NCBI RefSeq assembly: GCF_018613805.1
Contig: NZ_JAGGPL010000016.1
Span: forward strand, 1 to 64,000
Source: Arthrobacter sp. ISL-48
GTDB lineage: Bacteria > Actinomycetota > Actinomycetes > Actinomycetales > Micrococcaceae
Reading direction: 5' to 3'
Length of the DNA: 64,000 nt
The notes beneath the pieces were generated by a model, which saw only the letters and a program-made list of their open reading frames with translations, was not told where the DNA came from and did no database searches. Of the stretch, positions 8,786 through 20,498 are shown piece after piece. A program made the translations under genes and the position numbers. Numbering within the stretch: position 1 is the first letter of the stretch; each line of letters starts with the position of its first letter.

Positions 8786-9408
8786 CCGAGGATCCTTTCG
8801 CGCACGCGCTTCACGAGCGAGTCGGCTGCCAGGACGACCTTGTCCTCAAGGCCGTCGGTCTGGTCCGCCAGCCGGGCACGGGCTGCGGTGTCCTTGATGG
8901 CCACCACATTGATGTCGATGTTCACCCGTGCAGTAGTGGCCGCTGCCCGGGCTGCGTCGGCGGCGGCCGCGACGTCACTGATCACGTTGGCATTGGCCAC
9001 CTCGAACAGTTCAGCGGCAAGGTCCACGACGGCGCCGGCAAGGAGGACCAGTTGTGCCGGTGTTTGCGCGGCCACGATGAGCGCGGCCTGGATGGATGCT
9101 GTTCGTGCAGCCTTCAGGTCGTCAGTACCGGCCGGCAGCTTGTACGCATCGATGACGCCTTGGAAGGCATGCTGGTCGGCGTCCGCGAGGTGCAGGGCCT
9201 GGATCACCAGTCCGTCGGCTGCGCTGATGATCCTTGTGACAAGTTCGGCGTGCTGCTCGTATTTCGTGCCGGTGGTGTACCTGGCCACCATGGCGACAAG
9301 GGCCGCCCCCTGGGCGGCGTGGAGCGCCGCGGCTGCGCCGCCCCCCGGGGTGGGTTCGCGCGAGGCAAGCCTGGCAAGGTAGTCGTTTATTGTTTCTGAA
9401 CTGATCAT
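8782..9408 (-). CDS. fchA: methenyltetrahydrofolate cyclohydrolase / cyclodeaminase family protein
   Basis: 208-residue all-helical protein of the FchA / formiminotransferase-cyclodeaminase C-terminal family. The N-terminal SREPTPGGGAAAALHAAQGAALVAMVA is the folate-binding signature of that family. The likely reaction is hydrolysis of methenyl-THF to 10-formyl-THF. The neighbouring FolD lacks the cyclohydrolase lysine and the operon also carries PurU, which needs 10-formyl-THF. ATG at 9408 follows AAAGGAAG. The stop overlaps the folD TTG start. Confidence 0.85.
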   Translation of the reverse strand: MISSETINDYLARLASREPTPGGGAAAALHAAQGAALVAMVARYTTGTKYEQHAELVTRIISAADGLVIQALHLADADQHAFQGVIDAYKLPAGTDDLKAARTASIQAALIVAAQTPAQLVLLAGAVVDLAAELFEVANANVISDVAAAADAARAAATTARVNIDINVVAIKDTAARARLADQTDGLEDKVVLAADSLVKRVRERILG

Positions 9409-9470
9409 GTGTCTTCCTTTGCTGAAGCTCGAGTCGACTGCTAGGGCGTGGGAGGGGCGATGGAAAAGCA

Positions 9471-9511
9471 GCGGCCCGGACTCCCATTGCGAGGAAATGA
9501 GTCCGGGCCGC
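9471..9511. terminator. strong hairpin between dmgO and fchA
   Basis: A perfect 13-base stem GCGGCCCGGACTC (9471-9483) pairs with GAGTCCGGGCCGC (9499-9511), 15-base loop, in the 127-base gap between the dmgO stop and the fchA start. As both genes are co-directional, it may partly terminate purU-dmgO transcription, lowering fchA-folD expression, or may stabilise the upstream mRNA. Confidence 0.6.
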
Positions 9512-9535
9512 GTGCCCTTGGATGGCGGGCGGCTG

Positions 9536-12064
<2,529 letters not shown>

Positions 12065-12082
12065 CTAATTACGTGGTCGTGG

Positions 12083-12997
12083 TTACCGGAACACGACAGT
12101 GCTGGTTTGATCCAACAGCACACGGTGCTCGCAGTGCCATCGCACGGCGCGGGACAATGCCAGCGCTTCCGCGTCCTGCCCGACTGTTGACAGTGCGGTG
12201 GGACCGTAGCTGTGGTCCACCCGGATGACTTCCTGCTCGATGATTGGCCCTTCATCGAGTTCAGCAGTCACGTAGTGGGCAGTGGCACCTACCAGTTTGA
12301 CGCCACGGTCGTACGCCTGGTGGTACGGGCGCGCTCCCTTGAATCCGGGCAGGAAGGAGTGGTGGATGTTGATGGCGCGGCCCTCAAGGGAGCGGCAGAG
12401 GTCGTCGGACAGGACCTGCATGTACCGGGCAAGCACCACGAGGTCGATGTCATATTCGTCGATCAGATCCAGCAGGCGCTGTTCGGCGTCTGCCTTCGTT
12501 TCCGGTCTCACCGGGACGTAGAGGAAGGGGAGGCCGGCTGCATCAGCCATGGCCCGGTGGGTTTCATGATTGGAAACGATCAGGACAATATCGCCGCCGA
12601 GGCTGCCGCCGCGCCAGCGGAAGATCAGGTCATTGAGGCAGTGGCCGAACTTGGACACCATGACCAGGATGCGTTGCTTGGTTTGGTCATGGAAGCTGAA
12701 CTTCATCTCGAAGCGGTCGGCGATCGCGCTGAACTCGTCCTGGAGCCTTTCCGGAGTGTACTCAGGGGGACCCGAGAATGCGGTGCGAAGGTGCAGCGTC
12801 TCGCGGAGCCCGTCGTCGAACTGCTGGTGCTCGTCGATGTTAAAGCCGCGTTCGAAGAGAAAAGTGGTGACCGCCTGGACAATCCCGGCACGTTCGACGC
12901 ACGACAGCGTGAGCACGAACTTCTGGGCCTTCTCTTCCACGCGGGGCTTAGTCTGAGCCAGGGTGCTGGTTGATGAGTCTGTTGCCACGAGGGTCAT
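12083..12997 (-). CDS. purU: formyltetrahydrofolate deformylase
   Basis: 304 residues: an N-terminal ACT-type regulatory domain (FVLTLSCVERAGIVQAVTTFL, about 27-47) and a C-terminal formyl-hydrolase domain. Asn210, His212 (AINIHHSFLPGFKG) and Asp248 (ELDEGP) form the catalytic set. It hydrolyses 10-formyl-THF to formate and THF, regenerating the folate acceptor for DmgO and SoxA. ATG at 12997 follows AAAAGGAGGAG, so the 34-codon extension is rejected. It is the first gene of the purU-dmgO-fchA-folD operon. AT-rich operator-like sites lie in its leader (13011-13058). Confidence 0.95.
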   Translation of the reverse strand: MTLVATDSSTSTLAQTKPRVEEKAQKFVLTLSCVERAGIVQAVTTFLFERGFNIDEHQQFDDGLRETLHLRTAFSGPPEYTPERLQDEFSAIADRFEMKFSFHDQTKQRILVMVSKFGHCLNDLIFRWRGGSLGGDIVLIVSNHETHRAMADAAGLPFLYVPVRPETKADAEQRLLDLIDEYDIDLVVLARYMQVLSDDLCRSLEGRAINIHHSFLPGFKGARPYHQAYDRGVKLVGATAHYVTAELDEGPIIEQEVIRVDHSYGPTALSTVGQDAEALALSRAVRWHCEHRVLLDQTSTVVFR

Positions 12998-13010
12998 ATC
13001 TCCTCCTTTT

Positions 13011-13058
13011 GGATATATGGCAATTAGATATATTCCAACGCCAAGAACTGATATATTA
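13011..13058. promoter_or_regulatory. cluster of TGATATATCA-like sites between purU and gntR2
   Basis: Three ATATAT cores lie here: GGATATATGG (13011-13020), AGATATATTC (13026-13035) and TGATATATTA (13049-13058). The last matches 9 of 10 bases of the palindrome at 7011-7020. Read on the minus strand with its flank, it gives ATATATCAGTTCTTGG, one base different from 7013-7028. The cluster occupies the divergent promoter region of the purU operon and the second GntR gene. Confidence 0.6.
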
Positions 13059-13134
13059 GGTGTGGCAATCAGCGTATACTGGTCAGTGGGCGCGGTCAAT
13101 AGCGTATTTGACTCAAATGGAAAGGGGTCCAGTC

Positions 13135-13812
13135 ATGGCAGTTGAAGTCCTGGCAATCATGGAGGATAACGTCAAGAAGTCGCTGGCGGACGTGGCGTAC
13201 GAACGCATCCGCGACCGGCTGCTGATGCTGGACATCAAACCTGGCGATCTCCTCAACGACGACCACCTCGCCAGAGACCTTGGCATTGGCCGCACTCCGG
13301 TGCGGGAAGCCTTGAAGCGCCTTGAGCTCGACCGGCTGGTAGTTTCGTACCCTCGCAGGGGCACTTTTGCCACGCGGGTGGAGGTCACCGATCTTGCGTC
13401 CATCTCCGAAATCCGGACCCAGCTTGAACCGCTCGCGGCGTCCCGGGCTGCCCGAGTGGCTACGGAGCAGCAGCGGGAGCGGTTGCGCGCTGTGATGCGG
13501 GCTGTTGAATCCTTCGAGACACATACGGCCTCCGTAGTCGAAACCCTCCGGTTGGATGCACGCGTACACCAAGGCATCTACGCGGCGGCAGCCAATCCCC
13601 ACCTTGAAGATGTCCTGATCCGCTATGACAATCTCGCCACCCGGATCTGGTGCATGGTGCTGGACCGCCTTCCGGACCTCTCCCGCCACGTGCACGAGCA
13701 TCTGGACCTGCTCGGCGCCGTGATTGACGGTGATGAGGCACGGGCGGCTGACCTCGCGAGGAGCCATGTCAGCGGGTTTGAGGATGCCGTCCGCCGGGCG
13801 CTCTTCACCTGA
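13135..13812 (+). CDS. GntR-family regulator, FCD subfamily, copy 2
   Basis: 225 residues with the GntR winged HTH (LARDLGIGRTPVREALKRLELDRLV) and a FCD effector domain carrying HQGIY, HLEDVLIRYDNLATRIW and HVHEHLDLL, the histidine-rich pattern that binds metal in FCD proteins. Start at ATG 13135 follows AAAGGGG by 7 bases; the in-frame upstream extension has no ribosome site. Paralogue of the regulator at 7091-7786. It lies between the leftward purU-dmgO-fchA-folD operon and the rightward glyA-sox-sdaA operon, so it is the natural candidate to regulate both. The effector could be dimethylglycine, sarcosine or a downstream metabolite (inference). Confidence 0.9.
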   Translation: MAVEVLAIMEDNVKKSLADVAYERIRDRLLMLDIKPGDLLNDDHLARDLGIGRTPVREALKRLELDRLVVSYPRRGTFATRVEVTDLASISEIRTQLEPLAASRAARVATEQQRERLRAVMRAVESFETHTASVVETLRLDARVHQGIYAAAANPHLEDVLIRYDNLATRIWCMVLDRLPDLSRHVHEHLDLLGAVIDGDEARAADLARSHVSGFEDAVRRALFT

Positions 13813-13897
13813 TCTGAGCCTCACCCCTCCATGTGCTAGCAGAAGCGCGGCCCTTCCAGCCGCCCTATTGGCCCCTCTGAGCGGCCTAAAAAATTCG

Positions 13898-13949
13898 TTG
13901 ACACCCACAGGTGTGGATAGCATACTTGAATCACGAAACTAATATATCA
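13898..13949 (+). promoter_or_regulatory. promoter and operators of the glyA-sox-sdaA operon
   Basis: TTGACA (13898-13903) and CATACT (13921-13926) are separated by 17 bases, a good sigma70-type promoter. Between them is CCACAGGTGTGG (13905-13916), an inverted repeat CCACA-GG-TGTGG. Just downstream is TAATATATCA (13940-13949), 9 of 10 bases identical to the operator at 7011-7020. Its position after the -10 is typical of a repressor site. Confidence 0.65.
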
Positions 13950-13978
13950 ACAGGATATTAGACAGCAGAGGAGAAAAG

Positions 13979-15277
13979 ATGGTCGACGTTCTGACCCGTA
14001 CGCTCGCAGAGACCGATCCTGCGATCCACGCAGCCGTTCAGCAGGAGCTGATGCGCCAGCAGGGCACACTGGAGATGATCGCCTCCGAAAACTTCGCGCC
14101 GACTGCCGTCATGGAGGCGCAGGGCTCGGTCCTGACGAACAAGTACGCCGAAGGCTACCCGGGCAAGCGGTATTACGGCGGCTGTGAACACGTTGACGTG
14201 GTCGAGCAGCTGGCCATCGACCGTCTCAAGTCATTGTTCGGCTCCGAATTCGCCAATGTGCAGCCCCACTCCGGCGCCCAGGCCAACGCAGCGGCGATGT
14301 TCGCCCTAATCCAGCCGGGCGACACCATCCTGGGGTTGAACCTGGCCCACGGCGGCCACCTCACGCACGGCATGCGAATCAACTTCTCGGGCAAGCTCTA
14401 CAAAGTGGTCCCGTACGGAGTCAGCGAGGACACCATGCTGATTGACATGGCTGAAGTCGAACGCCTGGCGGTTGAGGGCAAGCCGAAGCTGATCGTCGCC
14501 GGCTGGTCCGCTTACTCCCGACAGCTGGACTTCGCCGAATTCCGCCGTATCGCGGACCTGGTGGGCGCCTACCTGATGGTGGACATGGCCCATTTCGCAG
14601 GCCTTGTTGCCGCAGGGCTTCACCCCAACCCCGTGCCTCACGCGCACATCGTCACGAGCACCACCCACAAGACCCTCGGCGGCCCGCGCGGTGGTGTGAT
14701 CCTGACCAACAACGCCGACATCGCCAAGAAGGTCAACTCCGCGGTGTTCCCCGGACAGCAGGGTGGCCCGCTGGAGCACGTTATTGCCGCTAAGGCTGTG
14801 GCGTTCAAGCTCGCAGCTGAGCCGGCGTTCCGCGACCGCCAGGAACGCACCCTGGAAGGCGCCCGCATCATCGCAGAACGCATGCTTTGTGCCGACGTTG
14901 CAGAGTCCGGCGTGACCGTAGTCAGCGGTGGCACCGACGTGCACCTGGTCCTGGTGGATCTGCGCAATTCGGAACTGGACGGCCAGCAGGGCGAAGACCG
15001 CCTGCACCGGATCGGCATCACGGTCAACCGCAACGCCGTGCCCTTTGACCCGCGTCCGCCGATGGTCTCTTCCGGTCTTCGTATCGGCACACCGGCACTC
15101 GCCACGCGTGGGTTCGGTAAGGCAGAATTCACCGAGGTCGCGGACATTATCGCCGCAGCACTCAAGCGCGAGTTCAGCGACGAGACCGTGGCGGAACTCC
15201 GGCAGCGCGTTGAAATCCTGGCCGGAAAATTCCCGCTCTACCCCAACCTCTCCTCTGACGCGAACGAGGTGGCATGA
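13979..15277 (+). CDS. glyA: serine hydroxymethyltransferase
   Basis: 432 residues, PLP-dependent. It interconverts glycine plus methylene-THF with serine plus THF. The PLP lysine is Lys231 in [15 protein letters not shown], and the SENFAP and [15 protein letters not shown] blocks are present. ATG at 13979 follows GAGGAG. It leads an operon glyA-soxB-soxD-soxA-soxG-sdaA, every junction of which overlaps or is very short. Here it condenses glycine from sarcosine with the C1 unit from SoxA/DmgO to make serine, which SdaA then deaminates. Confidence 0.96.
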   Translation: MVDVLTRTLAETDPAIHAAVQQELMRQQGTLEMIASENFAPTAVMEAQGSVLTNKYAEGYPGKRYYGGCEHVDVVEQLAIDRLKSLFGSEFANVQPHSGAQANAAAMFALIQPGDTILGLNLAHGGHLTHGMRINFSGKLYKVVPYGVSEDTMLIDMAEVERLAVEGKPKLIVAGWSAYSRQLDFAEFRRIADLVGAYLMVDMAHFAGLVAAGLHPNPVPHAHIVTSTTHKTLGGPRGGVILTNNADIAKKVNSAVFPGQQGGPLEHVIAAKAVAFKLAAEPAFRDRQERTLEGARIIAERMLCADVAESGVTVVSGGTDVHLVLVDLRNSELDGQQGEDRLHRIGITVNRNAVPFDPRPPMVSSGLRIGTPALATRGFGKAEFTEVADIIAAALKREFSDETVAELRQRVEILAGKFPLYPNLSSDANEVA

Positions 15278-16494
15278 TGGCCGATCTGCTTCCGGAGCAC
15301 CCGGATTTCCTCTGGCGAAACCCGGAGCCAAAATCCTCCTACGACGCCGTGATTGTTGGCGGCGGCGGGCATGGCCTGGCCACGGCGTACTTCCTGGCCA
15401 AGAACCACGGAATGACCAACATCGCCGTCCTGGAAAAGGGCTGGCTGGCCGGCGGCAACATGGCCCGGAACACCACCATCATCCGCTCCAACTACCTCTG
15501 GGACGAGAGCGCGGCCATCTATGAGCACGCCCTGAAGCTCTGGGAAGTCCTGCCGGAGGAGCTCGAGTACGACTTCCTCTTCAGCCAGCGCGGCGTGATG
15601 AACCTTGCCCACACGCTGGGCGATGTCCGTGAAAGCATGCGGCGCGTGGGCGCGAACAAGCTCAACGGCGTGGACGCGGAATGGCTTGATCCCCAGCAGG
15701 TCAAGGAACTCTGTCCCATCCTGAACATCAGCGACAACATCCGCTACCCGGTCATGGGCGCCACTTACCAGCCGCGGGCCGGTATCGCGAAGCACGACCA
15801 CGTGGCCTGGGCGTTCGCCCGCAAGTGTGACGAGCTGGGCGTGGACATCATCCAGAACTGCGAAGTCACCGGCTTCGTCAAGGACGGCAACCGCGTGGTG
15901 GGCGTCAAGACCAACCAGGGCACCATCAATACCGAAAAGGTGGGCCTGTGCGCGGCCGGGCATAGCTCGGTCCTGGCGGAAATGGCCGGCTTCCGGCTGC
16001 CCATCCAGTCCCATCCGCTCCAGGCCTTGGTTTCCGAACTGCACGAACCGGTGCACCCGACGGTGGTGATGTCCAACCACGTGCACGTCTACGTTTCCCA
16101 GGCGCACAAGGGCGAACTGGTGATGGGTGCCGGGGTGGATTCCTACAACGGTTACGGCCAGCGCGGCTCGTTCCATGTGATCGAGCACCAGATGGCTGCC
16201 GCCGTCGAGCTCTTCCCAATTTTTGCCCGGGCGCACGTGCTGCGGACCTGGGGCGGCATCGTGGACACCACCCTGGATGCCTCCCCGATCGTGGGCACCA
16301 CGCCGGTGGAGAACATGTTCGTGAACTGCGGCTGGGGCACCGGCGGCTTCAAGGGCACCCCGGCCGCGGGGCTCACCTTCGCGCACACCATCGCCACGGG
16401 GACCCCGCACGAACTGAACAAGCCGTTTGCGCTGGAGCGGTTCGAAACCGGCGCCCTGATCGATGAACACGGCGCCGCCGCCGTGGCCCACTAG
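15274..16494 (+). CDS. soxB: sarcosine oxidase beta subunit (heterotetrameric)
   Basis: 406-residue FAD/FMN-binding amine oxidoreductase subunit. The dinucleotide motif [19 protein letters not shown] is at about residues 24-42. His174 in [10 protein letters not shown] corresponds to the histidine that binds FMN covalently in corynebacterial TSOX. The C-terminal [15 protein letters not shown] closes the substrate site. It forms the catalytic core that oxidises sarcosine to glycine with H2O2. ATG overlaps the glyA stop (ATGATG, two Met in a row; using the second puts the histidine at 173). Confidence 0.96.
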   Translation: MMADLLPEHPDFLWRNPEPKSSYDAVIVGGGGHGLATAYFLAKNHGMTNIAVLEKGWLAGGNMARNTTIIRSNYLWDESAAIYEHALKLWEVLPEELEYDFLFSQRGVMNLAHTLGDVRESMRRVGANKLNGVDAEWLDPQQVKELCPILNISDNIRYPVMGATYQPRAGIAKHDHVAWAFARKCDELGVDIIQNCEVTGFVKDGNRVVGVKTNQGTINTEKVGLCAAGHSSVLAEMAGFRLPIQSHPLQALVSELHEPVHPTVVMSNHVHVYVSQAHKGELVMGAGVDSYNGYGQRGSFHVIEHQMAAAVELFPIFARAHVLRTWGGIVDTTLDASPIVGTTPVENMFVNCGWGTGGFKGTPAAGLTFAHTIATGTPHELNKPFALERFETGALIDEHGAAAVAH

Positions 16495-16508
16495 AAGAGA
16501 GTCCGGAC

Positions 16509-16928
16509 ATGCTCCTCATTTCATGCCCCAACTGCGGCTCGCGCGACGAGACCGAGTTCCACTACGGCGGCCAGGCCCACGTGGCGTACCCGGAAAACCC
16601 GAACGCGCTGAACGACCGCGAGTGGGCCGAGTTCCTGTTCTACCGGGACAACACCAAGGGTGCCTTTGCTGAGCGGTGGTTGCACAGCACCGGCTGCCGC
16701 CAGTGGTTCAACATGCTCCGCGACACGGTCACCTACGAGATCCAGGCGATTTACCCCATGGGTACCGCCCGGCCCGACGCAGCCCCCCCGGCACCTGAGT
16801 CCGGCACTGCGAGCACCGCCCCGGACAGCACCACCACCGGGACCGCTGCTCCCAGCATCGCTGCCACCAGCATTGCCACAAGCTCAGCCCCCGCCAGCAC
16901 CACCGCCCCGGAAGGAGCAACCAAGTGA
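16509..16928 (+). CDS. soxD: sarcosine oxidase delta subunit with long low-complexity tail
   Basis: 139 residues. Cys6, Cys9, His59 and Cys63 (CPNCG and LHSTGC) are the zinc ligands known from TSOX delta, a small structural subunit. Residues from about 85 to 139 form an Ala/Pro/Thr/Ser-rich tail; delta subunits are usually about 100 residues long. The stop overlaps the soxA GTG start by 4 bases (GTGA). The tail does not look like any folded domain. Confidence 0.93.
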   Translation: MLLISCPNCGSRDETEFHYGGQAHVAYPENPNALNDREWAEFLFYRDNTKGAFAERWLHSTGCRQWFNMLRDTVTYEIQAIYPMGTARPDAAPPAPESGTASTAPDSTTTGTAAPSIAATSIATSSAPASTTAPEGATK

Positions 16929-19867
16929 CTTCCCAGAACGCCCGCCTCGCAGCCGGCGGACGCATCGACCGCACCATCGCCTGGCGTTTCACCGTGGACG
17001 GCGAGGAGTTCACCGGCCACCCCGGCGACACGCTGGCCTCGGCCCTGCTGGCCAACGGCCGCATTGGCGCCGGCAACTCGCTTTATGAGGACCGTCCCCG
17101 GGGCATCATGTCCGCCGGCGTGGAGGAATCCAACGCAATGGTCAAGGTGCAGCCGCGTTTCCCCGGCCACGTGGCTGAGTCCATGCTTCCCGCCACCACT
17201 GTGACGCTGGTGGATGGCCTGAAGGCTGAACTTCTCAACGGACTGGGCCGCCTGGACCCGGAGGAGGACCATGCCGAGTACGACAAGAAGTATGTCCACA
17301 CCGACGTACTGGTGATCGGTGGAGGTCCGGCCGGCCTGGCCGCGGCCCGGGAAGCGGTCCGTACTGGCGCCCGTGTCATGCTTGTGGATGACCAGCCCGA
17401 ACTCGGCGGATCCCTCCTTTCCGCGTCAACGGCACCTGCACTGGCCGCGACCATCGAAGGCAAACCGGCTCTGGAATGGGTGGCAGATGTTGAAGCCGAG
17501 CTTGTTTCCGGCTCTGAATCCACCGTCCTAAACCGCACCACAGCCTTCGGTGCCTACGACGCCAACTACGTCATCGCCGTCCAGAACCGCACCGACCACC
17601 TGTCCAGTCCGGCCGCTTCCGGGGTATCGCGGCAGCGTATTTGGCACATCCGCGCCAACCAGGTGGTGCTGGCTCCTGGCGCCCACGAACGCCCGTTGGT
17701 CTTTGAGAACAATGACCGGCCCGGCATCATGCTCGCCTCAGCTGTCCGCAGCTATCTCAACCGTTACGCCGTGGCGGCCGGGCAGCGCGTAGTCATCAGC
17801 ACGACCAATGACAGCGCCTACGCCCTGGCCGCGGACCTGCGCGCCGCCGGCGTCAAGGTTGCCGCCGTCGTGGATGCCCGTCCCCGCCTCACCGAGGTGG
17901 CTGCTGCCGCCATCGAGGCCGGCACCCGGGTGCTGATCGGCAGCGCAGTGGCGAACACCACCGCTGACTCCGGCGGCCGCCTGGACGGCGTCACCGTCCG
18001 CAGCATCAACGACGACGGCGAACTCACCTCGGGCATCGAACAGATCGCCTGCGACCTGCTGGCTGTCTCCGGCGGCTGGAGCCCGCTGGTGCACCTGCAC
18101 TCGCAGCGGCAGGGAAAGCTGCGCTGGCACGACGACCTGGCGGCCTTCGTGCCGAGCACTGTGGTTCCGGGCCAGCAGATTGTGGGCTCCGGCCGCGGCA
18201 GTTTCAACCTCGCGGACTGCCTCGCAGAAGGCGTCTCTGCCGGAGCGGCGGCAGCCGGCGCGGCCGGTTTCGTACCGGCCGTCGAACCGTCTCCGCTCGG
18301 CGAGCCGAAGGCCTCCGCTCCGACCCGCCAGCTGTGGCTGGTGCCGGGGGAGAACGGCACACCGGATGATTGGCACCACCACTTCGTGGACTTCCAGCGT
18401 GACCAGTCAGTAGCCGACGTGCTCCGCTCCACCGGAGCCGGAATGCGGTCGGTGGAGCACATCAAGCGCTACACCTCCATCAGCACCGCCAACGATCAGG
18501 GCAAGACCTCCGGCGTGAACGCGATCGGCGTCATCGCCGCCGCGCTCCGGACAGCCGGCGAAGCATCGCGCGGCATCGGCGAAATCGGCACCACCACCTA
18601 CCGCGCACCGTTCACCCCCGTGGCGTTCGCGGCTCTCGCCGGCCGCCAGCGCGGGGAGCTGTTCGACCCGGCCCGCGTCACCTCGATCCACCCCTGGCAC
18701 GTCGCCAAGGGCGCCCTGTTCGAGGACGTTGGACAGTGGAAGCGGCCCTGGTACTACCCGCAGGGCGGGGAGGACATGGATGCGGCCGTGCTGCGTGAAT
18801 GCGCCGCCGTTCGTGAATCCGTGGGCTTTATGGACGCCACCACACTGGGCAAGATCGAGATCCGAGGCAAGGACGCAGGTGAGTTCCTGAACCGGATCTA
18901 CACTAACGCGTTCAAGAAGCTCGCGCCCGGTTCGGCCCGCTATGGCGTGATGTGCATGGCCGACGGCATGATCTTCGATGACGGCGTGACCCTCCGCCTC
19001 GACGAGGACCGCTACTTCATGACTACCACCACCGGCGGCGCCGCGAAGGTGCTGGACTGGCTGGAGGAATGGCTGCAGACCGAATGGCCGGAGCTGGACG
19101 TGCACTGCACCTCGGTGACTGAACAGTGGACCACCATTGCCGTCGTCGGACCCAAATCCCGTGCAGTCCTCGCCACGGTGGCGCCGGAACTCGCGGCCAA
19201 CGGCGGGCTGGAGGCCGAGGCCTTCCCGTTCATGACGTTCCGTGAAACCACCCTCGCCTCCGGCGTCCGCGCCCGGGTCTGCCGCATCTCCTTCTCCGGC
19301 GAACTGGCCTACGAGATCAACGTCCCGTCCTGGTACGGGCTGAACACGTGGGAGGCAGTGGCAGCCGCCGGGGCCGAATTCAACATCACTCCGTACGGCA
19401 CCGAAACCATGCACGTGCTCCGCGCCGAGAAGGGATACCCGATCGTCGGCCAGGACACGGACGGCACCGTCACCCCGCAGGACGCCGGGATGGAATGGAT
19501 CGTCTCCAAGGCGAAGGAATTCATCGGCAAGCGCTCCTACTCCCGGGCCGATGCGCAGCGCATGGACCGCAAGCACCTGGTCAGCGTCCTGCCCATTGAC
19601 GGCAGCATCCGGTTGCCGGAAGGCACCCAGCTCGTGGAAAAGGGCCGCTCCACCAATCCCGCATACGGACCGGTCCCGATGGAAGGCTTCGTCACCTCCA
19701 GCTACCACAGCGCAGCACTGGGCAGGTCGTTCGGCCTGGCACTGATCAAGAACGGCCGCAACCGCATCGGCGAAACCCTGACGGCAGCCGCGGGCGACCA
19801 GCTGGTGGACGTCGTCGTCGCCGAAACCGTACTTTTTGACCCCGAAGGGACCCGCAAAGATGGCTGA
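16925..19867 (+). CDS. soxA: sarcosine oxidase alpha subunit
   Basis: 980 residues. It has an N-terminal ferredoxin-like fold without cluster cysteines, an NAD-binding module ([20 protein letters not shown], near residue 130), a central region and a C-terminal GcvT-like tetrahydrofolate domain from about residue 590. The alpha subunit binds NAD and THF and converts the imine product to methylene-THF and glycine. Start is GTG at 16925 inside the end of soxD, which gives the usual N-terminus for the family. It overlaps soxG by 8 bases. Confidence 0.96.
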   Translation: MTSQNARLAAGGRIDRTIAWRFTVDGEEFTGHPGDTLASALLANGRIGAGNSLYEDRPRGIMSAGVEESNAMVKVQPRFPGHVAESMLPATTVTLVDGLKAELLNGLGRLDPEEDHAEYDKKYVHTDVLVIGGGPAGLAAAREAVRTGARVMLVDDQPELGGSLLSASTAPALAATIEGKPALEWVADVEAELVSGSESTVLNRTTAFGAYDANYVIAVQNRTDHLSSPAASGVSRQRIWHIRANQVVLAPGAHERPLVFENNDRPGIMLASAVRSYLNRYAVAAGQRVVISTTNDSAYALAADLRAAGVKVAAVVDARPRLTEVAAAAIEAGTRVLIGSAVANTTADSGGRLDGVTVRSINDDGELTSGIEQIACDLLAVSGGWSPLVHLHSQRQGKLRWHDDLAAFVPSTVVPGQQIVGSGRGSFNLADCLAEGVSAGAAAAGAAGFVPAVEPSPLGEPKASAPTRQLWLVPGENGTPDDWHHHFVDFQRDQSVADVLRSTGAGMRSVEHIKRYTSISTANDQGKTSGVNAIGVIAAALRTAGEASRGIGEIGTTTYRAPFTPVAFAALAGRQRGELFDPARVTSIHPWHVAKGALFEDVGQWKRPWYYPQGGEDMDAAVLRECAAVRESVGFMDATTLGKIEIRGKDAGEFLNRIYTNAFKKLAPGSARYGVMCMADGMIFDDGVTLRLDEDRYFMTTTTGGAAKVLDWLEEWLQTEWPELDVHCTSVTEQWTTIAVVGPKSRAVLATVAPELAANGGLEAEAFPFMTFRETTLASGVRARVCRISFSGELAYEINVPSWYGLNTWEAVAAAGAEFNITPYGTETMHVLRAEKGYPIVGQDTDGTVTPQDAGMEWIVSKAKEFIGKRSYSRADAQRMDRKHLVSVLPIDGSIRLPEGTQLVEKGRSTNPAYGPVPMEGFVTSSYHSAALGRSFGLALIKNGRNRIGETLTAAAGDQLVDVVVAETVLFDPEGTRKDG

Positions 19868-20498
19868 AACAGCAGCACCCGCAACCACCCGCCAGAAGGA
19901 CCTCTCCGCACGCGTTAGCCCCGCTGCCCAGCTCCGGTCAGCCTTTGAAACCGGCTCTCTCCGGGGCGTGGTGGAACTGGCCGAAGTGTCCTTCCTGACC
20001 ATGGTGGGCCTCCGGGTCGACCGAAACAGCGACGCAGGACAGCGCATTGCCTCCGTTACCGGCGGCCTGCCCGCAGCATGCGGCGGCGTCAGCGGCTCCG
20101 GCGACACCACTGTGCTCTGGCTAGGACCCGCCGAATTCCTGGTAGTCGCACCCATGGAAGCCCACGAGTCCCTCGGCGGGGACCTCATCCAGGCGCTCAA
20201 GGAAGCCCTCGCCGGCGGCGAAGGCCAGGTGGTGGACCTCTCCGCAAACCGGACCACTTTCGAGCTCACCGGACCGCGGGCCCGGGCCGTCCTGGAAAAG
20301 GGCTGTTCCTTGGACCTGCACCCCCGCGTGTTCAAGGCCGGCACCGCATTGTCCACTGAGATCGGCAACATCCCCGCCATCCTCTGGAAGACCCGTGACG
20401 ACAGCTACCGGATCTTCCCTCGCGCCTCCTTCGCCGATTTCCTGGGCCGCTGGCTCCTCGATGCCATGCGGGAGTACGCCTCTCCTGAGGTCCCCTAA
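19860..20498 (+). CDS. soxG: sarcosine oxidase gamma subunit
   Basis: 212 residues, matching the SoxG family, with [13 protein letters not shown] and [26 protein letters not shown]. Gamma is a GcvT-fold-related structural subunit contacting the alpha subunit in TSOX. Start chosen at ATG 19860 rather than an 8-codon upstream extension, since GAAGGGA lies ahead of it. It overlaps soxA by 8 bases and shares one base with sdaA (TAATG). Confidence 0.93.
   Translation: MAETAAPATTRQKDLSARVSPAAQLRSAFETGSLRGVVELAEVSFLTMVGLRVDRNSDAGQRIASVTGGLPAACGGVSGSGDTTVLWLGPAEFLVVAPMEAHESLGGDLIQALKEALAGGEGQVVDLSANRTTFELTGPRARAVLEKGCSLDLHPRVFKAGTALSTEIGNIPAILWKTRDDSYRIFPRASFADFLGRWLLDAMREYASPEVP

Noticed and set aside
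13813..13978. Glycine riboswitch ahead of glyA-sox
   Set aside because: The leader is only 166 bases, has a plain promoter and operators, and none of the conserved glycine-aptamer sequence was seen.
14306..15331. 341-codon minus-strand frame opposite glyA
   Set aside because: Shadow; glyA is complete and unambiguous on the plus strand.
18407..20380. Long open frame of 657 codons on the minus strand opposite soxA/soxG
   Set aside because: It mirrors real, well-recognised genes on the other strand. Its protein is low-complexity and matches no family; typical of high-GC shadow frames.
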